Assembly (NCBI GenBank): GCA_052169395.1
Contig: JBQNCN010000001.1
Span: 434,001 to 498,000, forward strand
Reading direction: 5' to 3'
Length of the DNA stretch: 64,000 nt
Source of the DNA: Fimenecus sp052169395
GTDB taxonomy: Bacteria > Bacillota > Clostridia > Oscillospirales > Acutalibacteraceae
Below the pieces are notes generated by a model. That model saw only the letters and a program-made list of their open reading frames with translations. It did no database searches and was not told the DNA's origin. Numbering within the stretch: position 1 is the first letter of the stretch; each line of letters starts with the position of its first letter. A program made the translations under genes and the position numbers. Shown here in pieces: positions 53,873 through 63,478 of the stretch.

Positions 53873-55056
53873 AAATCGCAATAATAGGCGGCGGTGCAAG
53901 TGGAATCATGTGTGCCGCAAGACTCATTACAAAAAAATGCATAGCGGATATTACCATCTTCGAAAAAAATAATCGAATTTTAAAAAAAATAAATATAACG
54001 GGAAATGGCAGATGCAATATTTCAAACGAAAGAGTTTCAAGCCACGGATTTTATAATAATGATGATTTTGTTCTGCCGATAACACGAAAATATAACGATA
54101 AATTTATTTCAAATGAATTTTTAAAACTTGGAATGGCTATCATTAAAGATAGTGAAGGTAGATATTATCCCGCTTCCGACGATGCAAAGTCGGTTGTTTG
54201 CTGTCTTACCAATGCTGTTTTAGGAAAAGTCAATTTACGAACAAATACCCCTATAAAAAAAATAAAAAAACAAAACGGCGTTTTTTTTATAAATAATGAA
54301 TATTTTGATGTTTTAATTCTTTCCGTTGGCGGAGCCTCAACAGAAAAACTCGGATGTAGTGGAGACTGCATTTCTTTAGGCAAACTTTTAGGATATAAAA
54401 CTGTTAATCTTATGCCGTCTTTATCCGGGATAAAATCATCCGACTGCGAAAAATCACTTGTTGGAATAAGACAAAATGCAAAAGCAAAGCTTTATAAAAG
54501 TAATAATTTAATAGCAGAAGAATATGGTCAAATTCAATTCAATGAAGGAGTTCTTTCCGGAATTGCAATTATGAATTTATCAAGATTTATTAATGGCATT
54601 GATGATAACTATTATATATCACTTAACTTTAAAGAAAAAAAAGAAGTTTTTGCATTTTTAAAACAATGCCCTTTACAACTTACCATAGGCGATGCCATGC
54701 TTGGTATTTTAAAAAGACCTCTAGGAAACTACATATTGAAAAAAACCGGAATAAGAAAAGATACACCTCTTTTCAAGCTTTCAAAAAAAAATTTACATGA
54801 AATCTCAATTCTGACGGAAAACTTAAAATTTAAACTTCAAGGTGTACGAGATTTTGAATTTTCACAGGTAAGTAGAGGTGGGCTTGACCTTAACGAATTT
54901 AATAAAGATTCTTTAAGTTCAAAAAAAGATGAAAATTTTTATTGTATAGGAGAAGCACTTAATGTTGACGGCGCTTGCGGAGGTTTTAACTTGCATTTTG
55001 CATTTGCAAGTGCATATCTTGCCGCTGACAATATATGCAAAAAATTGAATGATTAG
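53857..55056 (+). CDS. NAD(P)/FAD-dependent oxidoreductase, HI0933/BaiN family
   Basis: 399 residues starting with a GGGASG dinucleotide-binding motif and GNGRCNISN, the HI0933/YhiN hallmark. The C-terminal segment CGGFNLHFAFASAYLAA closes the FAD site. BaiN-type relatives reduce bile-acid intermediates; others have unknown substrates. It overlaps the next FAD protein gene by 8 bp. Confidence 0.9.
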   Translation: MQKKIKIAIIGGGASGIMCAARLITKKCIADITIFEKNNRILKKINITGNGRCNISNERVSSHGFYNNDDFVLPITRKYNDKFISNEFLKLGMAIIKDSEGRYYPASDDAKSVVCCLTNAVLGKVNLRTNTPIKKIKKQNGVFFINNEYFDVLILSVGGASTEKLGCSGDCISLGKLLGYKTVNLMPSLSGIKSSDCEKSLVGIRQNAKAKLYKSNNLIAEEYGQIQFNEGVLSGIAIMNLSRFINGIDDNYYISLNFKEKKEVFAFLKQCPLQLTIGDAMLGILKRPLGNYILKKTGIRKDTPLFKLSKKNLHEISILTENLKFKLQGVRDFEFSQVSRGGLDLNEFNKDSLSSKKDENFYCIGEALNVDGACGGFNLHFAFASAYLAADNICKKLND

Positions 55057-56650
55057 AATAAACGAAATTAAATTAACTCTAAATGATGATGAAAACATAC
55101 TTAAAAATCGTGCAGCAAAAAAACTGCACATACCTGTTTCCGCTATAAAAGAATACAGTATTTTTAAAAAGTCAATAGACTCCAGAGATAAAAACGATAT
55201 TAAAATTGTCTATTCTCTCAATATAAGCCTTGACGGAGATGAAGAACACATTGTAAAAAAATTAAACAATAGCGGGATTTTTACTTGTAAAGAATACAGA
55301 TATGAAATTCCCGAAAACAAAAGAACAAGTATACTTCCACCTGTTATAGCAGGCTTCGGTCCTTCCGGTATGTTCGCTGCGCTTATACTTGTAGCAGCAG
55401 GAATAAAACCTATAATTTTAGAACGCGGAGAAAAAGTTGAAGAAAGGGAAAGAACTGTTTTAAACTTTTTTAAAAATGCAGATTTAAATACTGAAAGCAA
55501 TATTCAATTCGGAGAAGGCGGTGCAGGTGCTTTTTCAGACGGTAAGCTAACAACCGGCATAAAAGACAAGCGAATTAAATATGTATACGAACAGCTTGTA
55601 CGCTTTGATGCGCCAAAAGATATTTTATATTCTGGAAATCCTCACATAGGGACAGATCTTTTACCTAAAACCGTAAAAAAGTTAAGAGAATATCTTGAAA
55701 ATTGCGGTGCAATCTTTCATTTCAATACCGCACTTACAAATATTATAACCTATAATAAAACTATACAGGGAATAACCATAAAAAATTCTGATGGTAGCCT
55801 TAAAGATATTGAAACCGACTGTCTACTTTTATGCACAGGTCATTCCGCAGACGATACGATAAAAGTTCTTCACCAAAGCGGAGTTAAAATGGAACGCAAA
55901 CCGTTTTCGGTAGGGGTAAGAATTGAGCATAAACGTGAATTTATAAATAAAGCTCAATACGGCGCTCAATATTTAAATCCTAAGCTGCCAACAGCCTCAT
56001 ATAAAATGGCGTGTCATCCCAAAAATAGCAGAGGTGCATATACTTTTTGTATGTGTCCCGGCGGTACGGTAGTTGCAGCACAAAGTGAAAAAAATACAGT
56101 TATTGTAAACGGTATGAGCAGATATAAACGGGACGATGAAAATTCAAACTCTGCAATTTTAGTCGGCATTGACCCTGAATTTTTTCCAGACGGTAATGAA
56201 CTCACCGGCTTTTCACTTCAAAGGGAAATTGAAAAAAAAGCATTTTTACTTGCAGGTTCAAATTACACTGCACCTGCAGAGACAGTAAAGGATTTCCTAA
56301 CAGAAAACAATGCTCCTTCACACTTAGGTTCTGTAAAACCCAGTTATCCTTTAGGAATAAGCCTTTGTAATTTACATCGAATCTTGCCCAAAAAAATTTC
56401 TGAAACTCTAAAATATGCTATCCCACAAATGGCAAAAAAACTTACAGGGTTTGATATGGATGATGCTGTTTTAACAGCTCCGGAAACACGTTCATCTTCA
56501 CCTGTAAGAATTTTAAGAGATGAATTTTTTCAAACAAACATAAGGGGACTATATCCTTGTGGAGAGGGTGCAGGCTATGCAGGAGGTATAATTTCCGCAG
56601 CTTGTGACGGCATTAAAGTTGCAGAAGCGGTTTTATGCGACGAAAATTAA
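55049..56650 (+). CDS. FAD-dependent dehydrogenase (COG2509-type)
   Basis: 533 residues. An N-terminal alpha/beta domain (about 1-95) precedes the FAD domain with AGFGPSGMFAAL and NIQFGEGGAGAFSDGKLTTG. GGIISAACDGIKVAEAV ends the FAD site. This uncharacterised family is common in Firmicutes and Bacteroidetes. It is the last gene of a four-gene run from the lipoprotein. Confidence 0.88.
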   Translation: MIRINEIKLTLNDDENILKNRAAKKLHIPVSAIKEYSIFKKSIDSRDKNDIKIVYSLNISLDGDEEHIVKKLNNSGIFTCKEYRYEIPENKRTSILPPVIAGFGPSGMFAALILVAAGIKPIILERGEKVEERERTVLNFFKNADLNTESNIQFGEGGAGAFSDGKLTTGIKDKRIKYVYEQLVRFDAPKDILYSGNPHIGTDLLPKTVKKLREYLENCGAIFHFNTALTNIITYNKTIQGITIKNSDGSLKDIETDCLLLCTGHSADDTIKVLHQSGVKMERKPFSVGVRIEHKREFINKAQYGAQYLNPKLPTASYKMACHPKNSRGAYTFCMCPGGTVVAAQSEKNTVIVNGMSRYKRDDENSNSAILVGIDPEFFPDGNELTGFSLQREIEKKAFLLAGSNYTAPAETVKDFLTENNAPSHLGSVKPSYPLGISLCNLHRILPKKISETLKYAIPQMAKKLTGFDMDDAVLTAPETRSSSPVRILRDEFFQTNIRGLYPCGEGAGYAGGIISAACDGIKVAEAVLCDEN

Positions 56651-56657
56651 AAAACTA

Positions 56658-56685
56658 TTGACAATAAAATTCAATTGCGTATAAT
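56658..56685 (+). promoter_or_regulatory. Promoter of the peroxide-defence operon
   Basis: TTGACA (56658-56663), 16 bp, TATAAT (56680-56685), 37 bp before the glutathione peroxidase ATG. Confidence 0.8.
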
Positions 56686-56700
56686 CAAATTGTAATAAAT
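56664..56700. promoter_or_regulatory. Candidate OhrR operator
   Basis: Partly symmetrical CAATTG and CAAATTG elements flank and overlap the -10 box, similar in composition to the CAATT/AATTG repeats of OhrR sites in Bacillus. The match is imperfect; the assignment rests mainly on ohrR being the last gene of this operon. Confidence 0.4.
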
Positions 56701-56721
56701 TGGTGTGATTGGAGAAATATT

Positions 56722-57264
56722 ATGTCCATCTATAATTTTAATGTTAAAAAAATTGACGGAACCGAATTTCCTATTTCAAAAAATACCGGCAAGGTAATGA
56801 TTATTGTAAATACTGCAACAGGCTGCGGATTTACTCCTCAATATAAAGAGCTTGAAAAAATGTATGAAAAATTTCACGATAAAGGACTTGAAATAATAGA
56901 TATTCCCTGCAACCAATTTGCAGGACAAGCTCCTGAAAGTGATGAAGAAATACACAACTTTTGTACTCTTAAATATCATACACAGTTTCCGCAATTCAAA
57001 AAATCTGATGTAAACGGTGAAAATGAACTTCCGCTTTACACCTATCTAAAAAAACAAAAAGGTTTTGAAGGCTTCGGAACAGGTGCAAAGGCATTTGCAA
57101 TGAATATAATGCTCAAAAAAATTGACAAGGACTATAAAAATAACTCAAATATAAAATGGAATTTCACAAAATTTGTAGTTGATAGAAACGGACAAGTTGT
57201 CGCACGCCTTGAACCGACAACACCTATGAAAGAGCTTTATGCTCTTGTGGAAAGTCTTTTGTAA
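56722..57264 (+). CDS. Glutathione peroxidase family protein (thioredoxin-dependent type)
   Basis: 180 residues with a peroxidatic C35 in NTATGCGFTPQY, C63 in PCNQFAGQ, C81 in HNFCTLKY, and WNFTKFVVD. The three-cysteine layout fits the thioredoxin-recycled, non-selenium bacterial class. It reduces hydroperoxides. The gene starts the operon with GGAG before the ATG, and the following genes encode the matching reductase and thioredoxin. It abuts the TrxR gene (shared base). Confidence 0.92.
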   Translation: MSIYNFNVKKIDGTEFPISKNTGKVMIIVNTATGCGFTPQYKELEKMYEKFHDKGLEIIDIPCNQFAGQAPESDEEIHNFCTLKYHTQFPQFKKSDVNGENELPLYTYLKKQKGFEGFGTGAKAFAMNIMLKKIDKDYKNNSNIKWNFTKFVVDRNGQVVARLEPTTPMKELYALVESLL

Positions 57265-58121
57265 TGGAACGATTTGATATTGCCATAATAGGCACAGGAC
57301 CTGCAGGAATTTCCGCTGCAATAACTGCTAAAATACGAAATAAAAAAATACTGCTGATTGGAAATTCCGATATTTCAAAAAAAGTAAAAATTGCAGAAAA
57401 AATAAATAATTATCCAGGGCTTCCAAAAATTTCCGGAAAAGAATTTTCGGCAAAACTTAAAGAACATTTAGATACTATGAATATTCCAGTCACTGCTGAC
57501 AGAGTTTCCACAATTTATGCTATGGGCAATTATTTTGTCATACAAGCCGAAAATAACCTCTATGAAAGTAAAACCGTAATTTTAGCAACAGGAATGACAA
57601 TGTCAAAAACACTTCCTAATGAAGAAAAATATTTAGGTAAAGGCGTTTCATATTGTGCAACTTGCGATGCTCCTCTTTACAAGGGGAAAACTGTTATAGT
57701 TATAAGTTTTTCAAAAAATGGAGAAGAAGATGCAAATTTTTTATCTGAAATTAGTAAAAAGGTAATATACATTCCCGTTTATAAAGGAGAATCAAAACTC
57801 AATAATAATATAGAAGTAAAAAAAGAAATTCCTCTTGAAATTATTGGAAATTTAAATGCTAATGGTATAAAAACTAAAAACGGTAAAATAACAGCAGATG
57901 GAATTTTTATTTTTAGAGAAAGCATATCTCCGCAAAATCTTGTCCCCGGACTTAAAACGTATAACTCTAAAGTTCTAGTAGATATTGATATGAGAACAAA
58001 TATAAATGGACTTTTTGCCTGTGGTGATATTACGGGAAAACCTTTTCAATATGTAAAGGCGGCAGGTCAAGGAAATTCAGCAGCACTTTCCGCAGTAAGT
58101 TTTCTTGACAGACAAAAATAA
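57264..58121 (+). CDS. Flavin thioredoxin reductase lacking NADPH motifs (ferredoxin-type candidate)
   Basis: 285 residues, about 20 shorter than normal TrxB. FAD motifs are present (GTGPAG 10-15; CGDITG 253-258), as is the redox pair C131-A-T-C134. The central domain (about 140-235) lacks the usual GGGDSA and HRRxxR signatures; the corresponding stretch reads ISFSKNGEEDANFL. Loss of these motifs is a hallmark of ferredoxin-dependent flavin thioredoxin reductases of clostridia, so ferredoxin is the likely electron donor (inference). Flanked by gpx and thioredoxin, which it presumably serves. Confidence 0.85.
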   Translation: MERFDIAIIGTGPAGISAAITAKIRNKKILLIGNSDISKKVKIAEKINNYPGLPKISGKEFSAKLKEHLDTMNIPVTADRVSTIYAMGNYFVIQAENNLYESKTVILATGMTMSKTLPNEEKYLGKGVSYCATCDAPLYKGKTVIVISFSKNGEEDANFLSEISKKVIYIPVYKGESKLNNNIEVKKEIPLEIIGNLNANGIKTKNGKITADGIFIFRESISPQNLVPGLKTYNSKVLVDIDMRTNINGLFACGDITGKPFQYVKAAGQGNSAALSAVSFLDRQK

Positions 58122-58135
58122 ATAAGGAGTTTAAA

Positions 58136-58444
58136 ATGATTTCAAAATTAAAAAACAACGATTTTTCAGCTGTTCTTAAAAGTCCTTTTGCAGCAGTGGA
58201 TTTTTCTGCAAGCTGGTGCGGTCCTTGCAAAATGCTTGCACCTGTAATAGATGAGCTTTCCGAAGAACTTTCAGATGTTGATTTTTTCACCTGTGATATT
58301 GATGAAAACAACACTCTTGCATCAAGTTTTGGAATAAGCAGCGTTCCAACTGTAATACTTTTCAAAAACGGCAAAGTAAAGGCAATGACAGTAGGTTTTA
58401 AACCTAAATCAGAACTTAAAAATTTTATAGAGAGTAATAGATAA
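58136..58444 (+). CDS. trxA: Thioredoxin
   Basis: 102 residues with WCGPC (W27, C28, C31), the cis-Pro loop SSVPTVILFKNG, and the usual beta-alpha fold. It passes electrons from the reductase to the peroxidase and other targets. AAGGAG precedes the start; it shares a base with the ohrR start. Confidence 0.95.
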   Translation: MISKLKNNDFSAVLKSPFAAVDFSASWCGPCKMLAPVIDELSEELSDVDFFTCDIDENNTLASSFGISSVPTVILFKNGKVKAMTVGFKPKSELKNFIESNR

Positions 58445-58878
58445 TGGGGAAATACGATGCATTGAAATTGGAAAACCAGCTTTGCTTTCCGCTTTATGCC
58501 TGTGCAAGAGAAATTGTAAAGGCATATAAACCATATCTCGATAAAATCGGTCTCACCTATACACAATATATTACAATGATGGTGCTTTGGGAAGAACCTA
58601 AAATAAATGTAAAAGAACTCGGCAAAAAGCTCTATCTTGACTCCGGAACTCTTACTCCGCTTTTAAAAAAACTTGAACAAAAAGGTTTATTAAGTCGCTG
58701 CCGCAGCAAAGCAGATGAAAGAGTTCTCATAATAGAAATTACTGATAAGGGGCTTTCTTTAAGAGACAGCGCTTTAAGCATACCTAAACATCTCGGAGCC
58801 TGTGTCAGTGTTTCAAAAGAAGAAGCAAATACACTTTATAAGCTGCTTTATAAAATGATAAAACATATTGAAGAATAA
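58444..58878 (+). CDS. OhrR-type MarR family peroxide-sensing repressor
   Basis: 144 residues of winged-helix MarR fold. C14 in LENQLCFPLY, Y28 and Y39 occupy the positions of the sensing Cys15, Tyr29 and Tyr40 of Bacillus OhrR with a constant offset of one. C20 is an additional cysteine. The DNA-binding helix region is VKELGKKLYLDSGTLTPLLKKLEQ. It likely represses this operon until oxidised by organic hydroperoxide. It is the last gene; no ohr gene is present in the window. Confidence 0.9.
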   Translation: MGKYDALKLENQLCFPLYACAREIVKAYKPYLDKIGLTYTQYITMMVLWEEPKINVKELGKKLYLDSGTLTPLLKKLEQKGLLSRCRSKADERVLIIEITDKGLSLRDSALSIPKHLGACVSVSKEEANTLYKLLYKMIKHIEE

Positions 58879-58905
58879 AAAGGTCTGTAAAATAGACCTT
58901 TTTAT
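58876..58905. terminator. Bidirectional terminator between ohrR and pdp
   Basis: AAAAAGGTCTGT/ATAGACCTTTTT stem between converging genes, flanked by A and T runs. Confidence 0.88.
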
Positions 58906-60203
58906 TTTATAATATCCAAAACAATATCTTCATCTTCAGGTTGATATTCCGAAATAATATATGCCGTATTAAAAAGTTGAACTGCCATTTCGACTTTTTG
59001 TGAAAAACTCGTATATAAAGTTGCTATTTTTTCACCCTTTTCTACACTGTCTCCAAGTTTTTTATTTAAAACAATCCCAGCACCCATATCTATTTTATCA
59101 CTCAAAGAATTCCTTCCTGCACCCAAAAGCATACTGCATACACCTATTTTTTCTGTATCAAAATCAGCTATAAAGCCTTTTTCTTTTGCATAAATTTCAA
59201 TTTTAAATTTTGCTTTTTCAAATTTATCACCGTTCTCAATAAAACTTAAATCACCTCCCTGTGCCAAAACGAATTCTTTAAACTTTTTAAAAGCTCTTCC
59301 GCTTTCAATTATTTGTTTTGAATTAACAATCGCTGTATTTTTTTCAATATCTAGACACAAAATCTGCATCTCTGCACAAAGTTCAACACAAAGTTCATAT
59401 AATTTACCTTTTTTATTTCCTTTTAAAATTTCTACCGCCTCAATAATCTCTAAATTATTACCAATTGCATTTCCAAGCGGCTCATTCATATTCGTAATTA
59501 ATGCACAAATGTTTCTTCCGTTTCTTTTACCTATTGAAACCATAGTTTCAGCAAGCGCCTTTGCATTTTCAAATGTTTTCATAAATGCACCAGAACCGCA
59601 TTTTACATCAAGCAAAATATTCTTATCACCTGCAGCAAGCTTTTTGCTCATTATTGAAGAGGCAATCAATGGAATTGAGTCTACAGTGGCGCTAACATCA
59701 CGAAGTGCATACAGTTTTTTATCTGCCGGAGCAATATTTTTTGTTTGTGAAACAATCGCAATTTTATGTATATTTACCTGTCTTATAAAATCCGAATTTG
59801 ACATTTCAGTCTTAAAATGCGGTATACTTTCAAGTTTATCTATGGTTCCACCGGTAAAACCGAGCCCTCTTCCGCTCATTTTTGCAACACCTATGTTAAG
59901 TGCTGCCACCATAGGAGAAACTATAAGTGATGTTTTATCGCCTACACCACCTGAACTGTGCTTATCACAACAAACAAACGGTATATCTGATAAATCATAA
60001 ACATCCCCCGACTTTGCCATTGCAATTGTAAGACATGATGTTTCATAATCTGTCATACCGTTAAGCCTTATCGCCATAAGAAGAGCAGATACCTGATAAT
60101 CCGGAATTTCATCTTTTACATATCCGTTTATAAAAAATGATATTTCTTCTTCTGTTAATTCACCGCATTTTTTCTTTTTATCAATAATATCATACATTCT
60201 CAT
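58902..60203 (-). CDS. pdp: Pyrimidine-nucleoside phosphorylase
   Basis: 433 residues with CDKHSSGGVGDKTSL (phosphate site), KMSGRGLGFTGGTIDKLE and DVKCGSGAFMKT, the thymidine/pyrimidine phosphorylase signature. It splits uridine, thymidine or deoxyuridine with phosphate for salvage. Length and Firmicute context favour the broad-range Pdp over DeoA. AGGTGA precedes the start. Confidence 0.92.
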   Translation of the reverse strand: MRMYDIIDKKKKCGELTEEEISFFINGYVKDEIPDYQVSALLMAIRLNGMTDYETSCLTIAMAKSGDVYDLSDIPFVCCDKHSSGGVGDKTSLIVSPMVAALNIGVAKMSGRGLGFTGGTIDKLESIPHFKTEMSNSDFIRQVNIHKIAIVSQTKNIAPADKKLYALRDVSATVDSIPLIASSIMSKKLAAGDKNILLDVKCGSGAFMKTFENAKALAETMVSIGKRNGRNICALITNMNEPLGNAIGNNLEIIEAVEILKGNKKGKLYELCVELCAEMQILCLDIEKNTAIVNSKQIIESGRAFKKFKEFVLAQGGDLSFIENGDKFEKAKFKIEIYAKEKGFIADFDTEKIGVCSMLLGAGRNSLSDKIDMGAGIVLNKKLGDSVEKGEKIATLYTSFSQKVEMAVQLFNTAYIISEYQPEDEDIVLDIIK

Positions 60204-60228
60204 AAAATCACCTATTACATTTTAACAT

Positions 60229-60256
60229 AAAACCGCTCCATTTAAGGAACGGTTTT
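60229..60256 (-). terminator. carAB terminator
   Basis: AAAACCGTTCC/GGAGCGGTTTT with one mismatch, followed by TATG, directly after the carB stop. Confidence 0.85.
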
Positions 60257-60262
60257 ATTCTT

Positions 60263-63200
60263 TTAATATTCAACTTTAATTTCCGCAATATCTGTGAGAC
60301 TCATTTGATATTCAGGCTCTATAAATGCACTTTTCATTATTGCAAGTGCCGCATCTATGGAAGTAAGACAAGATGTTCCGTCCTCCACAGAAATACGCCT
60401 TAATTTAAATCCATCTCTTGACGGAATCCTACCATGAGTAGGCGTATTTATAATAAGTGAAACCTCTTTAGTTTTAAGCATATCCGCAATATTCGGACTT
60501 TGTCCCGTAAGCGGATTTACAAGTTCAACTGAAATCCCCTTTTCTTCAAGAGCTTTTTTTGTTCCTTTAGTTGCATAAAATTTAAAATCGGAATTTTTAA
60601 ATTCTGATAGAAGCTCCGCAACTTCTTTTTTATCCTTATCACGAACTGTCACAATGATTTTACTATTCTTTTTAAGCTTTGTTCCTGCTCCTTCAAAAGC
60701 TTTTAAAAGTGCTTCATTATAGTTTTTTGAAATACCTAAAACCTCTCCCGTAGATTTCATTTCAGGCCCCAGTGAAACATCTGCACCCTTAATTTTTTCA
60801 AATGAAAATACGGGCATTTTAATTGCATAATAACCTGAATTTTTATAAAGTCCAATTCCATAGCCTAAATTCTTAAGCTTTTCACCAAGCATACATCTTG
60901 TCGCAATAGAAATTGCAGGCACACCCGTTACCTTACTTATATAAGGAACAGTTCTTGAAGAACGTGGATTCACCTCAATTATATAAACCCTTTCATTTTT
61001 CACGATAAACTGTATGTTCATCATTCCTACAACATGAAGTGCAGCGGCAAGTCTTCCCGTATAATCAATTACAGTTTTAATTACCTTTTCAGAAAGTGTT
61101 GATGCCGGATAAACTGAAATAGAATCTCCGGAATGGATTCCCGTTCGGTCAATATGTTCCATTATACCCGGTATCAAAATATCTCTACCGTCAGAAATCG
61201 CATCAATTTCTACCTCTTTTCCCATTATATATTTATCTACAAGTACGGGATGTTCCGATAAATCGGGAATAATCTTTTCAATAACGCCCATAAACTCTAC
61301 AATATCATCATCCGATGCCGCTATCTGCATTCCCTGACCACCTAAAACATATGAAGGTCTTACAAGTACTGGATAACCAAGCTCATGCGCCGCAGAAATG
61401 GCTTCATCTGTCGTAAATACCGTATGCCCCTTTGGTCGTGTAATATCACAATATTCAAGAATTTCATCAAAACGTTCACGATCTTCAGCTGCATCTACAT
61501 GGTCTGCATCCGTTCCTAAAATCCTCACGCCCAAATCATTAAGCGTTTTTGTAAGCTTAATAGCGGTTTGACCTCCAAATTGAACAATTGCTCCGTCCGG
61601 CTTTTCAAGTTCAACAATATTTGTAATATATTCTGCCGTAAGAGGCTCAAAATATAGTTTATCCGACACATCAAAATCGGTAGATACTGTTTCAGGATTA
61701 TTATTTACTATAATTGCTTCACAACCTACTTTTTTTAATGCCCAAACAGAATGAACAGAACAATAATCAAACTCCACACCCTGTCCTATCCTTATCGGTC
61801 CTGAACCTAAAACAATAATTTTACGCTTATCTGTCTTTGTTTCAACTTCATTCTCAACATCATAGTCGGAATAATAATAAGGTGTTTGTGATTCAAATTC
61901 CGCCGCACAGGTATCAACAATAGAAAAGGACGGAATGATACCGTAAAGTTCTCTTAAATGCTTTACCGCCTTTTCGGAAATCCCCGTATTATTTCCTATA
62001 ACATCATCTGTAAAACCAAGTTTTTTTGCTTTCAAAATAGTTTCTTTATCAATAGCACCTTTCATAAGATGCTTTTCCATATCCACAATAGTTTTAATCC
62101 TGTTTAAAAACCACATATCAATTTTAGTGATTTCATAAATTTTTGAAAGCGGAATATCTTTGAAAATTGCAGCGGCAACCATAAACGCTCTCATATCATC
62201 TATATTTGAAAGCTTTTCCATTATTTCATCAGAAGAAAGTAAAACAAGTTCAGGTAAAAGCATAGATTTTATATTACACTCAAGCGAATGAAATGCCTTT
62301 TGAAGTGCACACTCAAAGGAACGTGAAATAGCCATAACCTCACCCGTTGCTTTCATTTGAGTGCCTAGGCTTCTGTCTGAATTTACAAATTTATCAAATG
62401 GCCATTTAGGAATTTTAACAACGCAGTAATCAAGTGCAGGCTCAAAACTTGCAAATGTTTTTCCCGTTACGGCATTGGGAATTTCATCAAGTGTAAGTCC
62501 CAAAGCAATTTTTGCTGCAACCCTTGCAATAGGATATCCCGTTGCTTTTGAAGCAAGTGCTGAAGACCGAGAAACTCTCGGATTAACTTCAATAACTGCA
62601 TATTTAAAGCTGTTAGGGTGAAGTGCAAATTGTACATTACAACCACCCTCTATACCAAGTTCTGTAATTATATTAAGAGCGGAAGAACGCAGCATTTGAT
62701 AATCTTTATCTGTAAGCGTTTGAGAAGGTGCAACAACAATTGAATCTCCCGTATGAACACCTACGGGATCAAAATTTTCCATATTGCATACTGTTATACA
62801 TGAGCCTGCACTGTCTCGAATAACCTCATATTCGATTTCTTTCCATCCGCTTATACATTTTTCAATAAGCACCTCATTTACTCTTGAAAGACGCAAACCG
62901 TTTGTGCAAATATCTATAAGCTCTTTTTCATCGTACGCAATTCCACCGCCTGTTCCTCCAAGTGTATATGCCGGACGCACAATAACGGGATACCCTATTT
63001 TTGAAGAAAAATCTACCGCCGAAGATACATCATGAACCACAAGAGATTCGATAACCGGTTCTCCGATTTTTTCCATTGTATCTTTAAATTCCTGTCTATC
63101 CTCAGCCTTTTTTATAGATTCCGCCTTAATACCTATTAAACGAACATTATTTTTTTCAAGCACTCCAAGCTCAGCAAGTTCCATCGCAAGATTAAGCCCA

Positions 63201-63478
63201 GTCTGACCGCCTAAAGACGGTAAAAGGCTGTCCGGTTTTTCTTTTTCAATAATTTTTGTTAGGGTAGGAATTGTCAGAGGCTCAATATATACTTTATCGG
63301 CAATATCTCCATCAGTCATTATTGTTGCAGGATTTGAATTTACAAGCACAACCTCACAGCCCTCTTCTCGAAGGCTTCGACATGCCTGAGTACCTGCATA
63401 GTCAAATTCTGCCGCCTGTCCGATTATAATAGGTCCTGAACCTATTACCATTACCTTTTTTATAGAAAGGTCTCTCAT
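60263..63478 (-). CDS. carB: Carbamoyl-phosphate synthase large subunit
   Basis: 1071 residues in two homologous halves, each with GSGPIxIGQ (GSGPIIIGQAAEFDYAG; GSGPIRIGQGVEFDYC) and an ATP-grasp domain with VRPxYxLGG, then the C-terminal allosteric MGS-like domain. It makes carbamoyl phosphate from bicarbonate, ATP and the ammonia supplied by CarA. It overlaps carA by 4 bp (ATGA). Other pyrimidine or arginine genes are not in the window, so its pathway partner cannot be told. Confidence 0.96.
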   Translation of the reverse strand: MRDLSIKKVMVIGSGPIIIGQAAEFDYAGTQACRSLREEGCEVVLVNSNPATIMTDGDIADKVYIEPLTIPTLTKIIEKEKPDSLLPSLGGQTGLNLAMELAELGVLEKNNVRLIGIKAESIKKAEDRQEFKDTMEKIGEPVIESLVVHDVSSAVDFSSKIGYPVIVRPAYTLGGTGGGIAYDEKELIDICTNGLRLSRVNEVLIEKCISGWKEIEYEVIRDSAGSCITVCNMENFDPVGVHTGDSIVVAPSQTLTDKDYQMLRSSALNIITELGIEGGCNVQFALHPNSFKYAVIEVNPRVSRSSALASKATGYPIARVAAKIALGLTLDEIPNAVTGKTFASFEPALDYCVVKIPKWPFDKFVNSDRSLGTQMKATGEVMAISRSFECALQKAFHSLECNIKSMLLPELVLLSSDEIMEKLSNIDDMRAFMVAAAIFKDIPLSKIYEITKIDMWFLNRIKTIVDMEKHLMKGAIDKETILKAKKLGFTDDVIGNNTGISEKAVKHLRELYGIIPSFSIVDTCAAEFESQTPYYYSDYDVENEVETKTDKRKIIVLGSGPIRIGQGVEFDYCSVHSVWALKKVGCEAIIVNNNPETVSTDFDVSDKLYFEPLTAEYITNIVELEKPDGAIVQFGGQTAIKLTKTLNDLGVRILGTDADHVDAAEDRERFDEILEYCDITRPKGHTVFTTDEAISAAHELGYPVLVRPSYVLGGQGMQIAASDDDIVEFMGVIEKIIPDLSEHPVLVDKYIMGKEVEIDAISDGRDILIPGIMEHIDRTGIHSGDSISVYPASTLSEKVIKTVIDYTGRLAAALHVVGMMNIQFIVKNERVYIIEVNPRSSRTVPYISKVTGVPAISIATRCMLGEKLKNLGYGIGLYKNSGYYAIKMPVFSFEKIKGADVSLGPEMKSTGEVLGISKNYNEALLKAFEGAGTKLKKNSKIIVTVRDKDKKEVAELLSEFKNSDFKFYATKGTKKALEEKGISVELVNPLTGQSPNIADMLKTKEVSLIINTPTHGRIPSRDGFKLRRISVEDGTSCLTSIDAALAIMKSAFIEPEYQMSLTDIAEIKVEY

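Noticed and set aside
59509..60000. 163-codon plus-strand frame
   Set aside because: It lies antisense to pdp, whose frame is fully conserved; no ribosome site.
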